Of a DNA stretch of 64,000 bases, positions 44,758 through 56,567 are shown piece by piece. The notes below the pieces were generated by a model. The model had not been told where the DNA came from. It searched no databases and saw nothing but the letters and a program-made list of their open reading frames with translations. The first letter of the stretch is position 1, and every line of letters starts with the position of its first letter. The DNA lies in the NCBI GenBank assembly GCA_019059635.1, contig JAGVRJ010000006.1, forward strand, positions 62,001-126,000, read 5' to 3'. The position numbers and the translations under genes were made by a program. The stretch comes from Proales similis (Eukaryota > Rotifera > Eurotatoria > Ploima > Proalidae).

Positions 44758-47618
44758 TCAGGGCAGTGTGACGTTGTATATCTGCGTGGTCAGATTGGCC
44801 AAATCGGTGGTGAAGGCGGGGTGAACTGCGGTCGATGAGACGTCGAAGATGAGGCCCAGCCATGTGTTGGTGGCCAAGAACAAAACAAGCAGGCCGATTG
44901 TGTTCATCACAAACCCGGTGATCATCTTAAAAACAATTTTCTTGAGTTGTTGAAAAGAGTGCGGTCGCACATCTATCAAACTTACCATGTCCTTCATTTT
45001 TATGGAGCCGTTGGCAAATATCAAAGCGTTTGTGGGTGTTGCCACGGGCAACATGAATGCCAAGCTACAGGCTAGTACCATAGGTGGTAGGAGATAGGTT
45101 GGGCTCATGCCCAGTTCCAAGGCCTTTGTTTGGCCGATTCGTTTTAAACATTTTCCGAAGAAAGTTAACTAGCAGGAGATTGAACGACATACAATCGAGC
45201 TGACGATCGGTAGGAAGATGGACGCGATTGAAGTGTTGGAAGTGAATTCGGTTAAAAAAGCAGTGACCACAATGGTGATTAGCAGAGTGAGCTGTTTATT
45301 CGGTGACATGAGCTGCTTCAGGTATTTGCCGATGAGCACAGACAGGCCCGATTCCTGTTCAAATGAAATGAGGGTTTAGGTTTTGATGAAATGCGCACTC
45401 TTCGTCGTCTTGTGGAAAAGAGGACTCAATATCTCTACAAACCTGAAATCCTTGAGCAATCGCCAGACCTCCACCTTTGTTTTTAATGAATTTATGATTT
45501 ATGAGCTAGTTGTTGAGAAGTGACCAACTAACCGATCAAGAGAATGACCGACCAGGGGAAAATGCTCTGAAGCACTTTCCAGTCGACAAGGTGCTCGTAT
45601 TCCTCGCCTATTGGTGGCAGACTCGAATAAGACAAGGCAAAATGGATAGCAAACAGAGATTCAAGGGCAGACCTCGGAAAATGTTCTTTTTGGGACAAGC
45701 AAATAGAGCAAATACAGCAATGACCTGTTAAGTGAAAATATAAAGTTCAACTAAGAATGAAAGGTTTCGAAGCAGTGAATGGCCAAACTTACGGCGGGGG
45801 TTGCATCAGTCACAAAACTTGATCAAGATAGATGGCATAAGTGAAAAGCTTTGGAGAGAGAGAGAGAGAGAGATAGACTTACCCAGGCTCGAAAAAGTGG
45901 CCCCAGCCAAAAGAGCCCTGGAGGTCCCGAGTGATCCACAAAACGATCAATGCGATGAAAATCACTCCCACGCACTTTTGCTCCCAGCTAGCGTTTAATG
46001 TTGCGTGAAATCGTAAATGCCTTTGAAAGTTCTTTGCAATCTAATCGTTGAAAGCTTACCTGGCACGACCAAGGTTTTCATACTTTTCCTGGATGATCTG
46101 TTTAAGAGCGTCGTTGCCTTTTGGTTGCTTGTTCTTGCCAAATGTCCACCAGTAACTGCACGATTGGCATCGAAATAGGCTTTCACTTAACTTGTCGAGA
46201 GATGGCAACTCACTTTTTCGGCAGCCAAAAGACGGTGAGCCAAGCCCAGGAGACGACGATCAACAGAATGGATATGGGAAAGGCGTACAACGAAAAGTTG
46301 AAGAACGAAAGGCCCTCTTCCGGAAAGTTGATGTCAAAGAAGCCTTTGAGCATTATATTGGGCGCAGTGCCGACCAACGATCCCAAGCCTCCGATTGTTG
46401 AAGAGTATGAGCAGGCGAGCATGAAGCCTAGAGGAGTCACATGATTGAATGAAATGGTCACGAATTTCTCACGCAGACGTGGCTCGTTCTTACAGGTCGT
46501 GATATTTTGGGCCCTCTTCTTTCTCTCTTGCTCTTCTTTGGGGTCCGGGGGCGGAGCATCTCTCTTTCTGCTTTGAAATTTAAAATTGGAAGCCAATAGT
46601 CTGAGTAAGCAAGTGAGAGCATTTACCTGCTGTTGGCCTCGAGTCCTTGAAGATCAACACTCGATATGTCTTAATGTGAGCAAAGAGTCAAGACAGTGGC
46701 AACAAAAATCCGGTTATTGAGCTTTGACGTACCAAGGCCCGCGTTGGCCAGACCTAGTTTAGCGCTAACCGTGTCGTTTTTTATCAGCTGCTGAATGACG
46801 GCGTTTATCTAATATTCGCGTTGCGTTGCGTAAATGTAAACCAGAAAGCGTTTATCAGGCAGAGAGAGAGAGAGGGGGCTTACAATGGGCAACATCATCG
46901 AGCAGGCGGCAGCGTTGGTGATCCAGGCACTCATGAAAGCCGTGATGGTCATGAATCCGAGCAAAAGCCTTTTCGGTATGATTGACGATCGGTTTAGTCG
47001 GAGCGAACTTGTCCAAATCGATTCAGTTGTGAGTTACCAAACTGGATTGGAGCCGAACAGAAGTAAAACTTTGATCGAAATACGCTCGTGGAGACGTGAG
47101 AGCTCAATGGCGTTGGCCATCACCAGACCGCCGTAGAAGAGGAGAATAATGTCTTGGAAATAGGTCTTGGTAATGTCCTTTGAAGGCATGATGCCGAACA
47201 GCGGGAAGAGCACAATAGGCATTAGAGAGGTAACTCCGATGGGCAAGCATTCTAAAATACGACCATCTCAAGCAAGTAATAGACAAGTGGGCTCAGCGAG
47301 CAATACCTGTGGTCCAGAACGCTGACATGAGGATGAGGACATAGGCACAGGCGGCTTGCTTCAATTGGTTGAGAATGAAAAGAACGTTGAAAAGTGAGAC
47401 CCAGATAAAGAGAGAGAGAGAGAGAGGGGGGGGGGTGAGGGAGAGATCACCTTGGTATGGAGCACGAGAGGCACAATGACACCGACGGCGGGAAGCAAAA
47501 TGGTGAATAGGAGCTTCTTGTTCTCGAGAAACAGTGCCCGATTGATTTTCATGCCCGGCCGGGCTTGAGCGGGCGGCGTCCGATCACATTCGATTCCGTG
47601 TTCGACAATGCTGTCCAT
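44758..47618 (-). CDS. SLC13-family Na+/di-tricarboxylate cotransporter
   Basis: 16 exons: 47618-47451, 47358-47307, 47251-47038, 46968-46884, 46808-46733, 46669-46627, 46570-46214, 46155-46060, 45987-45883, 45817-45793, 45724-45673, 45607-45533, 45474-45443, 45354-45193, 45123-44986, 44925-44758; 615 residues. Family signatures: ECLPIGVTSLMPIVLFPLFG, GGLVMANAIE, SAWITNAAACSMMLPI (the SNT substrate/Na+ motif, here TNA), GTAPNIMLKG, VTDATPA, LLIGGGLAIAQGFQ, TEFTSNTSIASIFLPI (second SNT motif), AFMLPVATPTNALIF. Eleven or so membrane helices. Role: plasma-membrane uptake of citrate or succinate (family knowledge); INDY-like. Exon 10 is only 25 bp. A frame-fitting hydrophilic loop (PPPDPKEEQERKKRA) lies between helices 4 and 5. 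Three introns have CT runs beside the donor. Confidence 0.95.
45854..45872. repeat. (AG)n microsatellite beside an SLC13 5' splice site
   Basis: Read on the gene strand this is (CT)n starting about 10 bases after the donor at 45882. Confidence 0.9.
46861..46874. repeat. (AG)n microsatellite beside an SLC13 5' splice site
   Basis: On the gene strand: donor GTAAGC, then a C run and (CT)n. Confidence 0.9.
47409..47435. repeat. (AG)n plus poly-G tract in SLC13 intron 1
   Basis: On the gene strand: donor GTGATC, a C11 run and (CT)n. Confidence 0.9.
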
Positions 47619-49409
47619 GTTTGTTTGTTTGTTTGTTGTGCCTTCTTTCTGAACAGGAAACCAAGGATAAAAGTGAACATGAATTGCGCTCCGCTGCTCG
47701 AATTTAAGTAGTCGAAATAATTGTAGATGTCGGCTATCGAAGCGAGAAGACGAGCTACGCTCCCCGCCACTCATTCATAATAACAACCGAACGAGCACTC
47801 GCATTCAGTAGTTTCTGTCAAGTGACCTTTCGAAACGAGAAAAGTCGAGACCTTTTCAATATCAGACTGCAGAGCATCACACACACAGTCCTGTCTGGTT
47901 ACATCTTTATCTCCTCTCATTTATCCCAAGCCATTTCTGCTTGCTATAAAAAAATTCTCGCCGCATGCTAAAGACAGAAGAAATTTCACTTGCATTCGAG
48001 CGAGCCACGCTTCTTCTCCTTCTTTATTGTTGTCTACTCGGTCACTCTCGATTAGATTTATTCTAGCGACACACAAAAATAAGCCGAGGCCGAAGAGGGA
48101 AGCTTGAAAGTGAAATAGCATCATAGCAAAAAAAAAGAGATAGAGACACGCAAACACACACACGAACATAGAGAGAGGTCGCAACTAGTCGAGCAGAAGA
48201 GAACCGAATATGAGCAGCGAACAAATTGGGGGGAAAAAGAAGAATATGAAGAACGAGTGGCACGTCTTTAGATTACAGGCATGTGAGCGAGCCTTGAATC
48301 AGCTTGTTCGAGCAGCTGAGTTCAAGTCGCAATCAGAGCAAGCGCACAAAGGGCGGAGCGCGTTTGCCCTGCTCTATCTGACCGGTCGACAGTCCGTGTA
48401 GAGGCACGTGCAGCGGGTTGTTGAGAGCGTTTCGTCGCACTAGGCTCCTTTTCGTTCAATCATTAAACGCAACACAGATAAAAGTGCTCGATCATACGAG
48501 CGCGGGCTCAACCTACCTGGGGCATTCAATCTCGAGCTGTACTTGATGCCGCTTGGATAAAAGGGGAAGGCGGAGACGCGATTGCCATCTACTCTGCCTA
48601 TCTCTCGTCTCGTATATGCTCATTCTGCTCGCGTTCGATTTGAGTGGAAAGGCGCGCGACAGAGCAAAGCATTCGTCAACGTACGGCTCCTTTTCATACT
48701 CACGCCTGCCATCGTGCATTTCACGTTCGCTTGTTTGGGCTCTCATTTGCTTTGAATGGGTCTGCTGTCTACGCCCCTGATCCAAATAACGTCTGGCAAG
48801 CTTTCGCCGCTCGTCAATGTAGAAATCATCAACAGTCATAAAATCATGATCGCCTCTACGATCCAGTCGATTCAATTCTGTGAACCGGTTCATTACGCTT
48901 ATGGCCCGCGGTTTACCCGTGTCTAGTCGTAATGCCGGCAAAAGTCGTCTTGCTCAGAATATCCAAGCTCAAGGCAAATACTCGCTTGCTTTTGCAGCCG
49001 ACCTGCTCTCGAAACAATGAAAAATTAGCAGAGCTAATCAACACGTGTCTTGGCGTGGCTTCCTGTCTGATGCGCTCACTGCCACAGAGAGAGAGAGAGA
49101 GATCACCTGCTGGATTTTAATTAAGAGCACCGCACTGATTAGACCAGACCAGCAGAGCAAAATGGATATGAATGCGGAAACCAAGGGGATGGGAAACGAG
49201 TGAGCGCATTCTAAATTTGGCATTTTTATTTAAATCGCAGCTTGCGAATACCTTTGCGAAAGCTAAGGAGAAAAACGAAACAATCTCTAAGGTCGTGTTC
49301 TAAGCATTCGAATGCTAGCGAAGCAATCTGCTTTGGTCATAATAAAACCAAGAAAAGAAAAAAGAAAAGGAGAAATCAACATGCAGTCAAATAGACGCGT
49401 CGTTTTGCT
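47619..49409. other. Intergenic region SLC13 / ATP13A
   Basis: 1.8 kb. Contains a 142-codon hydrophilic minus frame (48941-48513) and, upstream, a minus frame with a hydrophobic start (49223-49107) ended by a donor-like GTGATC plus (CT)n. I could not join them in phase, so no gene is called. No RNA gene recognised. Confidence 0.35.
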
Positions 49410-52400
49410 CTACGCCTGAACCATCACGGCGCTTGTCTGTAATTCAATTATTTTTTTCGCATTTCCATTCTCATCGCTGGCGGCCTGTTCTTTGGAAGCG
49501 GATGAAACGTCCTCGTTCAACTCGGAAGAAATGGGCGGCCACTGGTTATTGCGCCTAATCTCGTGCTCGATGTGCTCGTAGGGTGCTCGATTCTCGCGCT
49601 TGATGAAAAAGAACTTGGACGGCGACTTTCTGATCGGCTCTTTGGCCATGTTAGCTTCCAACTTTTTCTGATCCTCACCGGAGCCGTCCAAAGAGGTCGG
49701 GTTTATGATAAAAGTCTTTTAAAGTGTTTGTTAGATGCCAAGTCGGCTTGTTCGGAAATTGCCACTTACTTCGTAGATCAGTGCGCCGAAAAAGTGAACA
49801 AGGGCGACCAAAAGTAAAATGAGCCGATACTTGAAATCGGGCAAAAGTCGAATCTGAAGCAATTGACGAATTTGGAGTTAAGTGTCGAAAAATTGATAGT
49901 CACAATAGTGAGAGAGAGAGAGAGAGCAGTCACCTCGAGCCAACTTCGAAGGAACGCAGGAGGCAAAAGCGTGATCAGAACCGAAAAGCCGGTCAACGTG
50001 AGGAGAACAAATAGGAAGACACCTGAACAAATGAGTGTGTGTGAGATAGAGAAAGAGTGTCGGGTTGAAAAGAACGAACTTACTGTTTGAGAAGATTGTT
50101 CTTCTGTAAGGCGGGCCCATTGAGAAGATGACCGCCTCGGTCAGATATTGAAAAATTGAAACAACGAATATGCCGGTGTTCTCAAACGACTCAAAGTTCT
50201 TGTCCTCTTTGTTGTCGCTGTCTTCGTATGCTTCGAACCTGTTCGCATTTATCACTTAAAGTAGCCGAATGAATGAACAAATGAGAGAGAGAGAGGGCAA
50301 CTACCATGGCTGGTTTTTAACGTAAAAGAATGTGCCCAGTTGAATGGCAGCGACAAAGACCAAGTGGCCCAGAATCGATAAAATGGGCCTAACAGCGATC
50401 AGCTTGCTGTACGGAGGGCTCTTGCTCAGCTCCGGGTACGATTCTGTTCTGGAGACTGCGAGCACGTGTTTGTGAGTGATGGCGAACTGAGAGCGTCAAG
50501 ATTGAAGCTTACATGTGAACGCGCAAATGGTCACCAAGAAAAGATCAATGTACAAGAATTGAAAGTCGGTGATGCCGGCGTTGATCTTGAAATTTGAGAA
50601 CGAAATCAATCGAGTGAGGTCAATTGAGCTAGAAGGGTAAAGCCAACCGTGTAGAGAATGAGCACAGACACGAACTGAGTCAAACTGTACATGCAGATGA
50701 ACTTGAGAACGCCAAAAGATGTGACGAGCGCGGCGCGGCCTTCTCTGCAATCAATCAGCTGTTAATAAACTGGTGGCCTGGGCGCGTCAATAGACCGAAG
50801 CCTTACTTGATGACAAGCGGCACACATTCGATGTTCTGGTTTTTAGATGTGAAAGGACTGGCAACGGATGCTTCTGCGTCGGAGAGCGAAATGCCCGAGT
50901 TGGCTTAAATAGGCAAAGCAGACGAGTTTAATTGAAATTGACGAGCTATTTGCTTCTTGAGTTTAATCGAGCGCTAACCCGCTTTCAACGCTCCGCTGTG
51001 CACATCTAGGGTTCGAGAGAGGCTGAGAGGCGAATTTTGTCAAGCGAACAATTCACTTACCAGTCGTTCGCTCCATCGCCGCACATTCCGACCAGGTACC
51101 TGATTGAACGCAAGAGGGCAAAAGAAAATTAAAACCCCAGTCTCGTTTGATTGCGGTAAAGAAAAAACGCCGCATCTCATTTGGATGGCGGATCGTTCGT
51201 TTGCCGATGGGGGAAGAAAAGGGCCAAGGAAACGCGTCTACGTCAGAGCAACGACGAAACCGAACCAACTCAAGTCAAAATTGAAGAGAGGAGAGAAAGG
51301 TCTGAGTGAGAGAAATTAAGTCAAGCTCAATTTAGCGGAGCATTTGATAGAAAAACCGCATTGGCGCACAACTTCCGTTCGTGATGTTTGACTCGATTGC
51401 TCGAGTTAACGGGCCGTCAACAATGCGTATGTCAAGAGCCGATTGTTTCCAGCAATCGCAATCTTCTATTGCCTAATCCTTTGTCAAAGCTCTAATAGAC
51501 TTGTGTTTGGAAGCGTTTAGATGCAATTTGATTGCATTTAGAGCATAGAGCACAGAAATACGAGGGAAAGAGAGAGAGAGAGAGAGAGGAGCAGACGAAG
51601 GGGAAAAAGCAACAAAAGCAATCAGCATCAACAGAAAAAGTGAAGCCCAAGAGCGCCAGCAGCCATTTCGCAAATCAAGCGGCCAAATATGATGCTTTTA
51701 AACGAGCTGCTCAATTCTGTGCGCATTGTAATCTGGAGCTTGCTCGCCGTCGGTAAGCAAAGCAGACTTAGACTGCCGCCTTAGACACGATTTCTCTAAC
51801 CGTGCACATTTCGCTTGCTATTTTTAGTGATTTTGTTCACCGCTCTGAGCAACCTCGTTCTCTGCGTGGTCATATTCAGAGAGCGCAAGCTGCGAACAAA
51901 CACAAACTTCTTTCTGGTTTCGCTCGCCTGCGCTGACTTCATGGTCGCGTGTTTCGTGATGCCGCTTAACTTGCTAGTCGAAGTGGTGGGCCACTTTCCA
52001 CTGGGACGCGCTGTCTGTACCAGTTGGGTGCTGCTCGACGTTCTCTGCTGCACATCGTCTATTCACCACATGAGCACAATGGCGGTCGACCGCTACCTCA
52101 CAATTCGCTTTCCGTTCAAATACGGCCGCGCCAGATCGAGTCGGCTCACTTTATTGAAAATCGCGTTCGTCTGGCTGGTCTCGATCGCCATCTGCTCGCC
52201 GCTGCTCGTGATTGGCATTGGCGACCAGGAAGCAATTTACCGAGTAAAAAGCCGCCAGTGCGGACTCTTTGACCGCAACTATCGAATATATGGAAGTGTG
52301 CTCGCCTTTTACGTTCCGTTCGTATTGATGCTGATCGCCTACGCCTACACGATTCGTATGCTGCGCAAGATCTTGAAGCGCAAAGTTAGACACAACAAGC

Positions 52401-55400
52401 AAAAGTTGTACGAAAGTCTTCAAATTCTGCAGCGAAAAACGTTCGCCGACATAATCGAAGGAATCCTGCTGCAGACCAACTTGACCAGCCTGGTGAACGA
52501 AGAGGAGCGATGCTTGAATACGGAGCGAACCGGACGGGCCACCAGTGGACCAGCACGAAGAGTGGAAAAAGGAAGGTCGCATTCGCTAAACGATCTGCCC
52601 GGCCAAGTGCGAGTGTTCAAAATCAGAAAGAGCCTCTCGTCCTCGTTCACTGTTCAAATGTCCGACACGGACAACTTTCCGATCAGAAACAGAGCCAACC
52701 GAGCGACCGTGCCAAGAACTGCTCAAGTCCGCACTCAGGCCTCAAGCTCATGGAATGAGTACGAGAACCTGCGCAAAGTGGCGTACAGCGAGCGAAAGGC
52801 GCTCCGAGTGCTCATGTTCATATTTGGCGTGTTTGTAGCACTCTGGGCTCCGTTCTTTGTCCTCAACACAGTGACCGCTTTGTGCAAGTCCTGCGCGCTG
52901 AGCAGCGAACTCAACTCGAGCGTAAACACGCTCCTCACTTGGCTCGGCTATTTGTCGAGCATGGCCAACCCAATCATCTACACAATGTTCAACAAGACGT
53001 TCAGACACGGCTTTCTTTCAGTTTTGACTTGTGCGCCTGCCTCGTCCGAAACTGCCTCCACATCGCGCGGCTCACACACTCAACGAGCTCGACGACCCGC
53101 CCACATTGAGCGAAAGTTCACTTCGCCGTTCTGAAAGTGAAATGAGCAATTCGAAATCAACCGGTAAAAATCTCCATTCTCTCTTTTTGGTGTTTGTTTC
53201 CCTCTTCTTCTCCATTTGCAAACTCGAACGAACGGCCACAATAAAAACAAGCGAGCACCAACCCGAGTTCTTGAAGAGTTTCGATCAGCTGCTGCTTTTG
53301 ATCCGGACTCATGCGGCCGAACACGGTTCCTCTCACGACCAGCTGCGATGGACAATTTTGATGAATTGAGGCTTGGAAGTTGCGTTTGAAGTTACTTGCC
53401 TTCTTGAAAAGATCGGGATGCTCATTGCGAATGACCTCGAACGATTTGCCATTGACCGCAAAGTGAAAGTGGCCCTCATTTTGAACGTAGGTGTTGGAGC
53501 TCGGATCGAACTGAATCTCGCGCACCTTCTGCTTGACAATGTTGGCGTAAGTGAATCGGGGCTGCTCGCCAGTGTGAGCCTCGATGACAATGACTCGTTC
53601 CTCTTCGTTTATCATCTCGCAGTCTCGGGCAACGCTCAGCGCCGTAAGAATGTTGTCACCCGTGCACATGATCGTTCGGATATTGGCTGTCTTGAGTCGA
53701 GAGATGACACCGCACGTCTCTGGCTTGAGTCGATTCTCCATCACAATCAGGCCCATGAACTCAAGGTCGCACTCGAGCTTGTCTCGCTCGATTCGTTGGA
53801 TTTTCACGAAGCTAAAGTTCACTGCTCGCTTGGCGACTGCAATCACTCTGTAGCCCTCGCGAGTGAAATCGGTCAATATCTGCTGGAAATTGTCGGGAAG
53901 ACTCTCTGGCTTTGAGAGTTCAGCGATTTTCTCCGGCGAGCCCTTGGCGAACAGAGTGAACTTGGGCGAATTGAGCTCTTTGACCACAACGCTCATGCGC
54001 TGCAGAGACGAAGAGAACGGAAACTGCTTGATGATGCCGATCTCGTAGGCGTCGGCTCCGGGCCCGTCGTACGGATTTCGTTTCGTTCTCGGCCTCACCA
54101 CGGTGGCAGCGAAAGAGTCGAAATTGCCCGACTCTTCGGCAACCGGCTCATTCAGCTCCCAGTTGGTGAACTCGAACATTTTGCAGTCGAGCGGGTCGCC
54201 GGCCAGCTCGCCATGAATACGCGTAATCGAGTGACACGAGGCCATGGCCGCCAACAACTCGTCTCTTTTGTCGAACTGCTCGACTTGGTCTATTTCTTGT
54301 GCGAATTTCATCACGCCTTCCTTTTCGGTGGCTCGCGAGGGCAGCACAAGCTTGAGGTCGAGGCCGTCTTCTGTCAGTGTGCCGGTTTTGTCAAACACAA
54401 ATGTGTTTATGGCTCCGCAGATGTTTATTGTTCGCGGACTGATGCAGTAGATCTTTTTCTCTCTGAGACGATTCTGGGCATAGATGAGGCCGGCCGTGAG
54501 CGCACCGGGCAACGCTGGCGGCACCGCAATGGTCACAATGTCCAGCGAACGCTTTATGATGTCCACAGGCGGATTCTTCTTTATGATCTTGATCGTGGCC
54601 GAGTAGATCATTCCGAAGAAGGCGATCAGAGCCAGGGCGCCCACGTATTTGTACGTGTCGTTGTTGAATTTGAAATCGACCGGCTTCGGATGCAGAATGG
54701 AGCGAACCAGCTCTCCTTTGGTGGTGCTGAAACCGGTGCGCAGTACGACCGCTCGGATTTTCTCGCTCTCATAGAACCTGGTCTGGATGACCTGGGTGCC
54801 TCCGAACAGTATGTGACGGCTGTGCTCTTTCATGCTCAGCTTTACTTCTTCCTCTCCGTCCTGAGCGGCACGGGACATGCTCAGGGCGGTCTTGGTGACC
54901 GGCACACTCTCGCCGGTCAGCATACTCTCGTTGACAATTACGTTACCGTTGAGGAGCACAGCGTCGCATTGAAGCATGCTCATGTTCTTGATCGCAATCA
55001 AGTCGCCCGGAACAAGCGCCTCGCTGGCTACCTCTTCTTCCAGGTCTGCCGCAGAAAAACGAAGATGAGACCAACTAGGCAAAATGGAATTAAGGATTGA
55101 CTTTTACTTACATCGCTGCTTTCCGCTTGGGTCCGGTCTCAAAATGGTCACGGTGCCTTCGTGGTGAATGATGTCGCGGAGAGAGCGCTCGTTCTTGAAT
55201 CGTTCGAAAATTAAAAGAGCCCAGCTAAGAGAAGGAAAAAACAAAGCGGCTACTGCTCACCTGACGAATGGTGATGAGCGAGTAGACAATCGAAACGGTG
55301 GAAAGCACAACGATGCAAGAGGCGTAGTAGTAGTAGTCGTCGTAGTACCAGAGGGCGCAAGAGAACACTTGGAATATGTAGAAGGGCGAGAGCACCTCGC

Positions 55401-56567
55401 GGAAGAACATCACGTAGATGGGTGTGAGATGAATTCGAATCGAGTTTTCGCCGTACAGCTGACGTCTGTGGCAATAAATCGGTTAGACTTTGACTTGGAC
55501 TGAGAATGAGTCAGAGCTCACTTTTCGGACTGCTGCTCCTCGGTCAGACCCCGGCAGCGGTGATAGAAATGAATGGGCACCTCTTCGTCTAGTCCTCTGT
55601 GGCGGAAAGGTCAGAAAGAAGCAATCTGCGCGACTGAAGAATGTTTACTTGAGTCGTTCGAATGTATTCTCCTCTTCGATCCAAATGTACTTCCAGCGTT
55701 TGTTTATAAACGAACGGACGTGGCCCTTTTTTAGAGATTTACATTAAACAAACTGCGGTGCACTGCTTCAAGGACCATTCGAACAAGAGCAACAACAGGG
55801 CTGGTGATTGGATTAAAATAAAAGAACAAACTCGAATATTAGCAAAGAAACGAACGAAAGCAACAAGAGGAGAGTGAGAAACGAAAACGGCGAACCAAGG
55901 AAACAAATGACAAACCATGTGCAACGCAATCAAGTTAACAACAGAAACTAGGACTAGGGGCGGTAGTAAGTGTGGGAATTGTACGTTAAAACAACACGGA
56001 CAGGGCGCCTCATCAGCAAATGGGCGCACTCACCTTGGCGCAAGTTTTTCGCCCGACGAACTTTTCACGCTCGTCGGGATTTACATTCTTAATGAAAAAT
56101 GATTTAGATTGTCCTAGGACGAGATGCGGGCGAGAGTGTGAATGTGAGAGAGAAAGTGACTGATCAAATGGAATCGAGCCAACAAGCGCTGCCGAGCCCT
56201 TACCGTTTTGGATGCGAGCAAACGAAGTGGATAAGTGGTTTTTGTGTCAAGCGGATCTTCGAACGCTTCCTGCTCACTGTCAGTCGAGGATGCGGTGAGC
56301 GGTGAGTAGACGAGCACAGCGAGTGAACCAAACTTACTCTTTGGGCTCTTGGGTGATGACTACCCTCTCGACGAACCACTGGTCGTATTTGTCCTTGAGG
56401 AGAACTTTGCTTGCCGAAGCCAGGTTGCATTTCTTGTGCGTGCATTTCAGCATCCATTCAGGTTTCCAGTAGAAGACGAGCCGCAAAAAGCCTAAGCTAA
56501 GTACGATTCCTATCCAGGTGAGTATGAGTCCCCCGGCCCAGCGGCGGTATCCGCTGATTTCCTTCAT
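49410..56567 (-). CDS. P5B-type transport ATPase (ATP13A2/3-like)
   Basis: 18 exons: 56567-56338, 56276-56204, 56087-56034, 55725-55649, 55596-55522, 55465-55261, 55193-55112, 55045-53263, 51099-51061, 50995-50979, 50903-50807, 50744-50648, 50585-50513, 50455-50305, 50238-50084, 50022-49934, 49853-49770, 49715-49410; 1228 residues. N-terminal P5B-specific membrane hairpin ([26 protein letters not shown]), actuator TGES (309-312), helix 4 with PPALPG, phosphorylation site [10 protein letters not shown] (Asp484), GRMSPDQK, hinge GDGANDCGALKA, then six C-terminal helices. Family role: late-endosomal/lysosomal polyamine export (ATP13A2) (family knowledge). The hinge motif is split over a 39-bp and a 17-bp exon. 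The 2.16-kb intron 8 (53262-51100) holds a whole receptor gene on the opposite strand. The C-terminal tail after the last helix is about 100 residues and charged. Confidence 0.96.
49909..49926. repeat. (AG)n microsatellite beside an ATP13A 5' splice site
   Basis: On the gene strand: donor GTGACTG then (CT)n. Confidence 0.9.
50283..50295. repeat. (AG)n microsatellite beside an ATP13A 5' splice site
   Basis: On the gene strand: donor GTAGTTGCC then (CT)n. Confidence 0.9.
51566..51588. repeat. (AG)n microsatellite upstream of the nested receptor
   Basis: About 100 bases before the receptor ATG, possibly in its 5' UTR. Confidence 0.85.
51689..53134 (+). CDS. 5-HT2-like biogenic amine receptor, nested in an ATP13A intron
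   Basis: Two exons, 51689-51752 and 51828-53134; 456 residues. Class A signatures: [17 protein letters not shown] (TM2), TM3 [17 protein letters not shown] with the amine-binding Asp (D3.32) and VDRY, FPFKYGR after it, TM5 [19 protein letters not shown], long third loop (about 140 residues, basic and Ser-rich), TM6 [22 protein letters not shown]7 [24 protein letters not shown]3, TM6 and TM7 resemble the 5-HT2 group best; other amine receptors cannot be excluded. TM6 has WAPFF instead of WCPFF. Gq-coupled signalling is expected if 5-HT2-like (family knowledge). The N-terminus is very short; an upstream exon is possible. The whole gene lies within intron 8 of the ATPase on the other strand; the stop is 129 bases from the ATPase exon. 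Confidence 0.92.

Noticed and set aside
48513-49223. Candidate secreted-protein gene on the minus strand (hydrophobic frame 49223-49107 plus hydrophilic 142-codon frame 48941-48513)
   Set aside because: The donor after the first frame is plausible, but every acceptor I tried leaves the two frames out of phase, and the translated sequence resembles nothing I know.
54213-55100. 295-codon plus-strand frame
   Set aside because: Antisense shadow of the large ATP13A exon, kept open by GC-rich codon bias.
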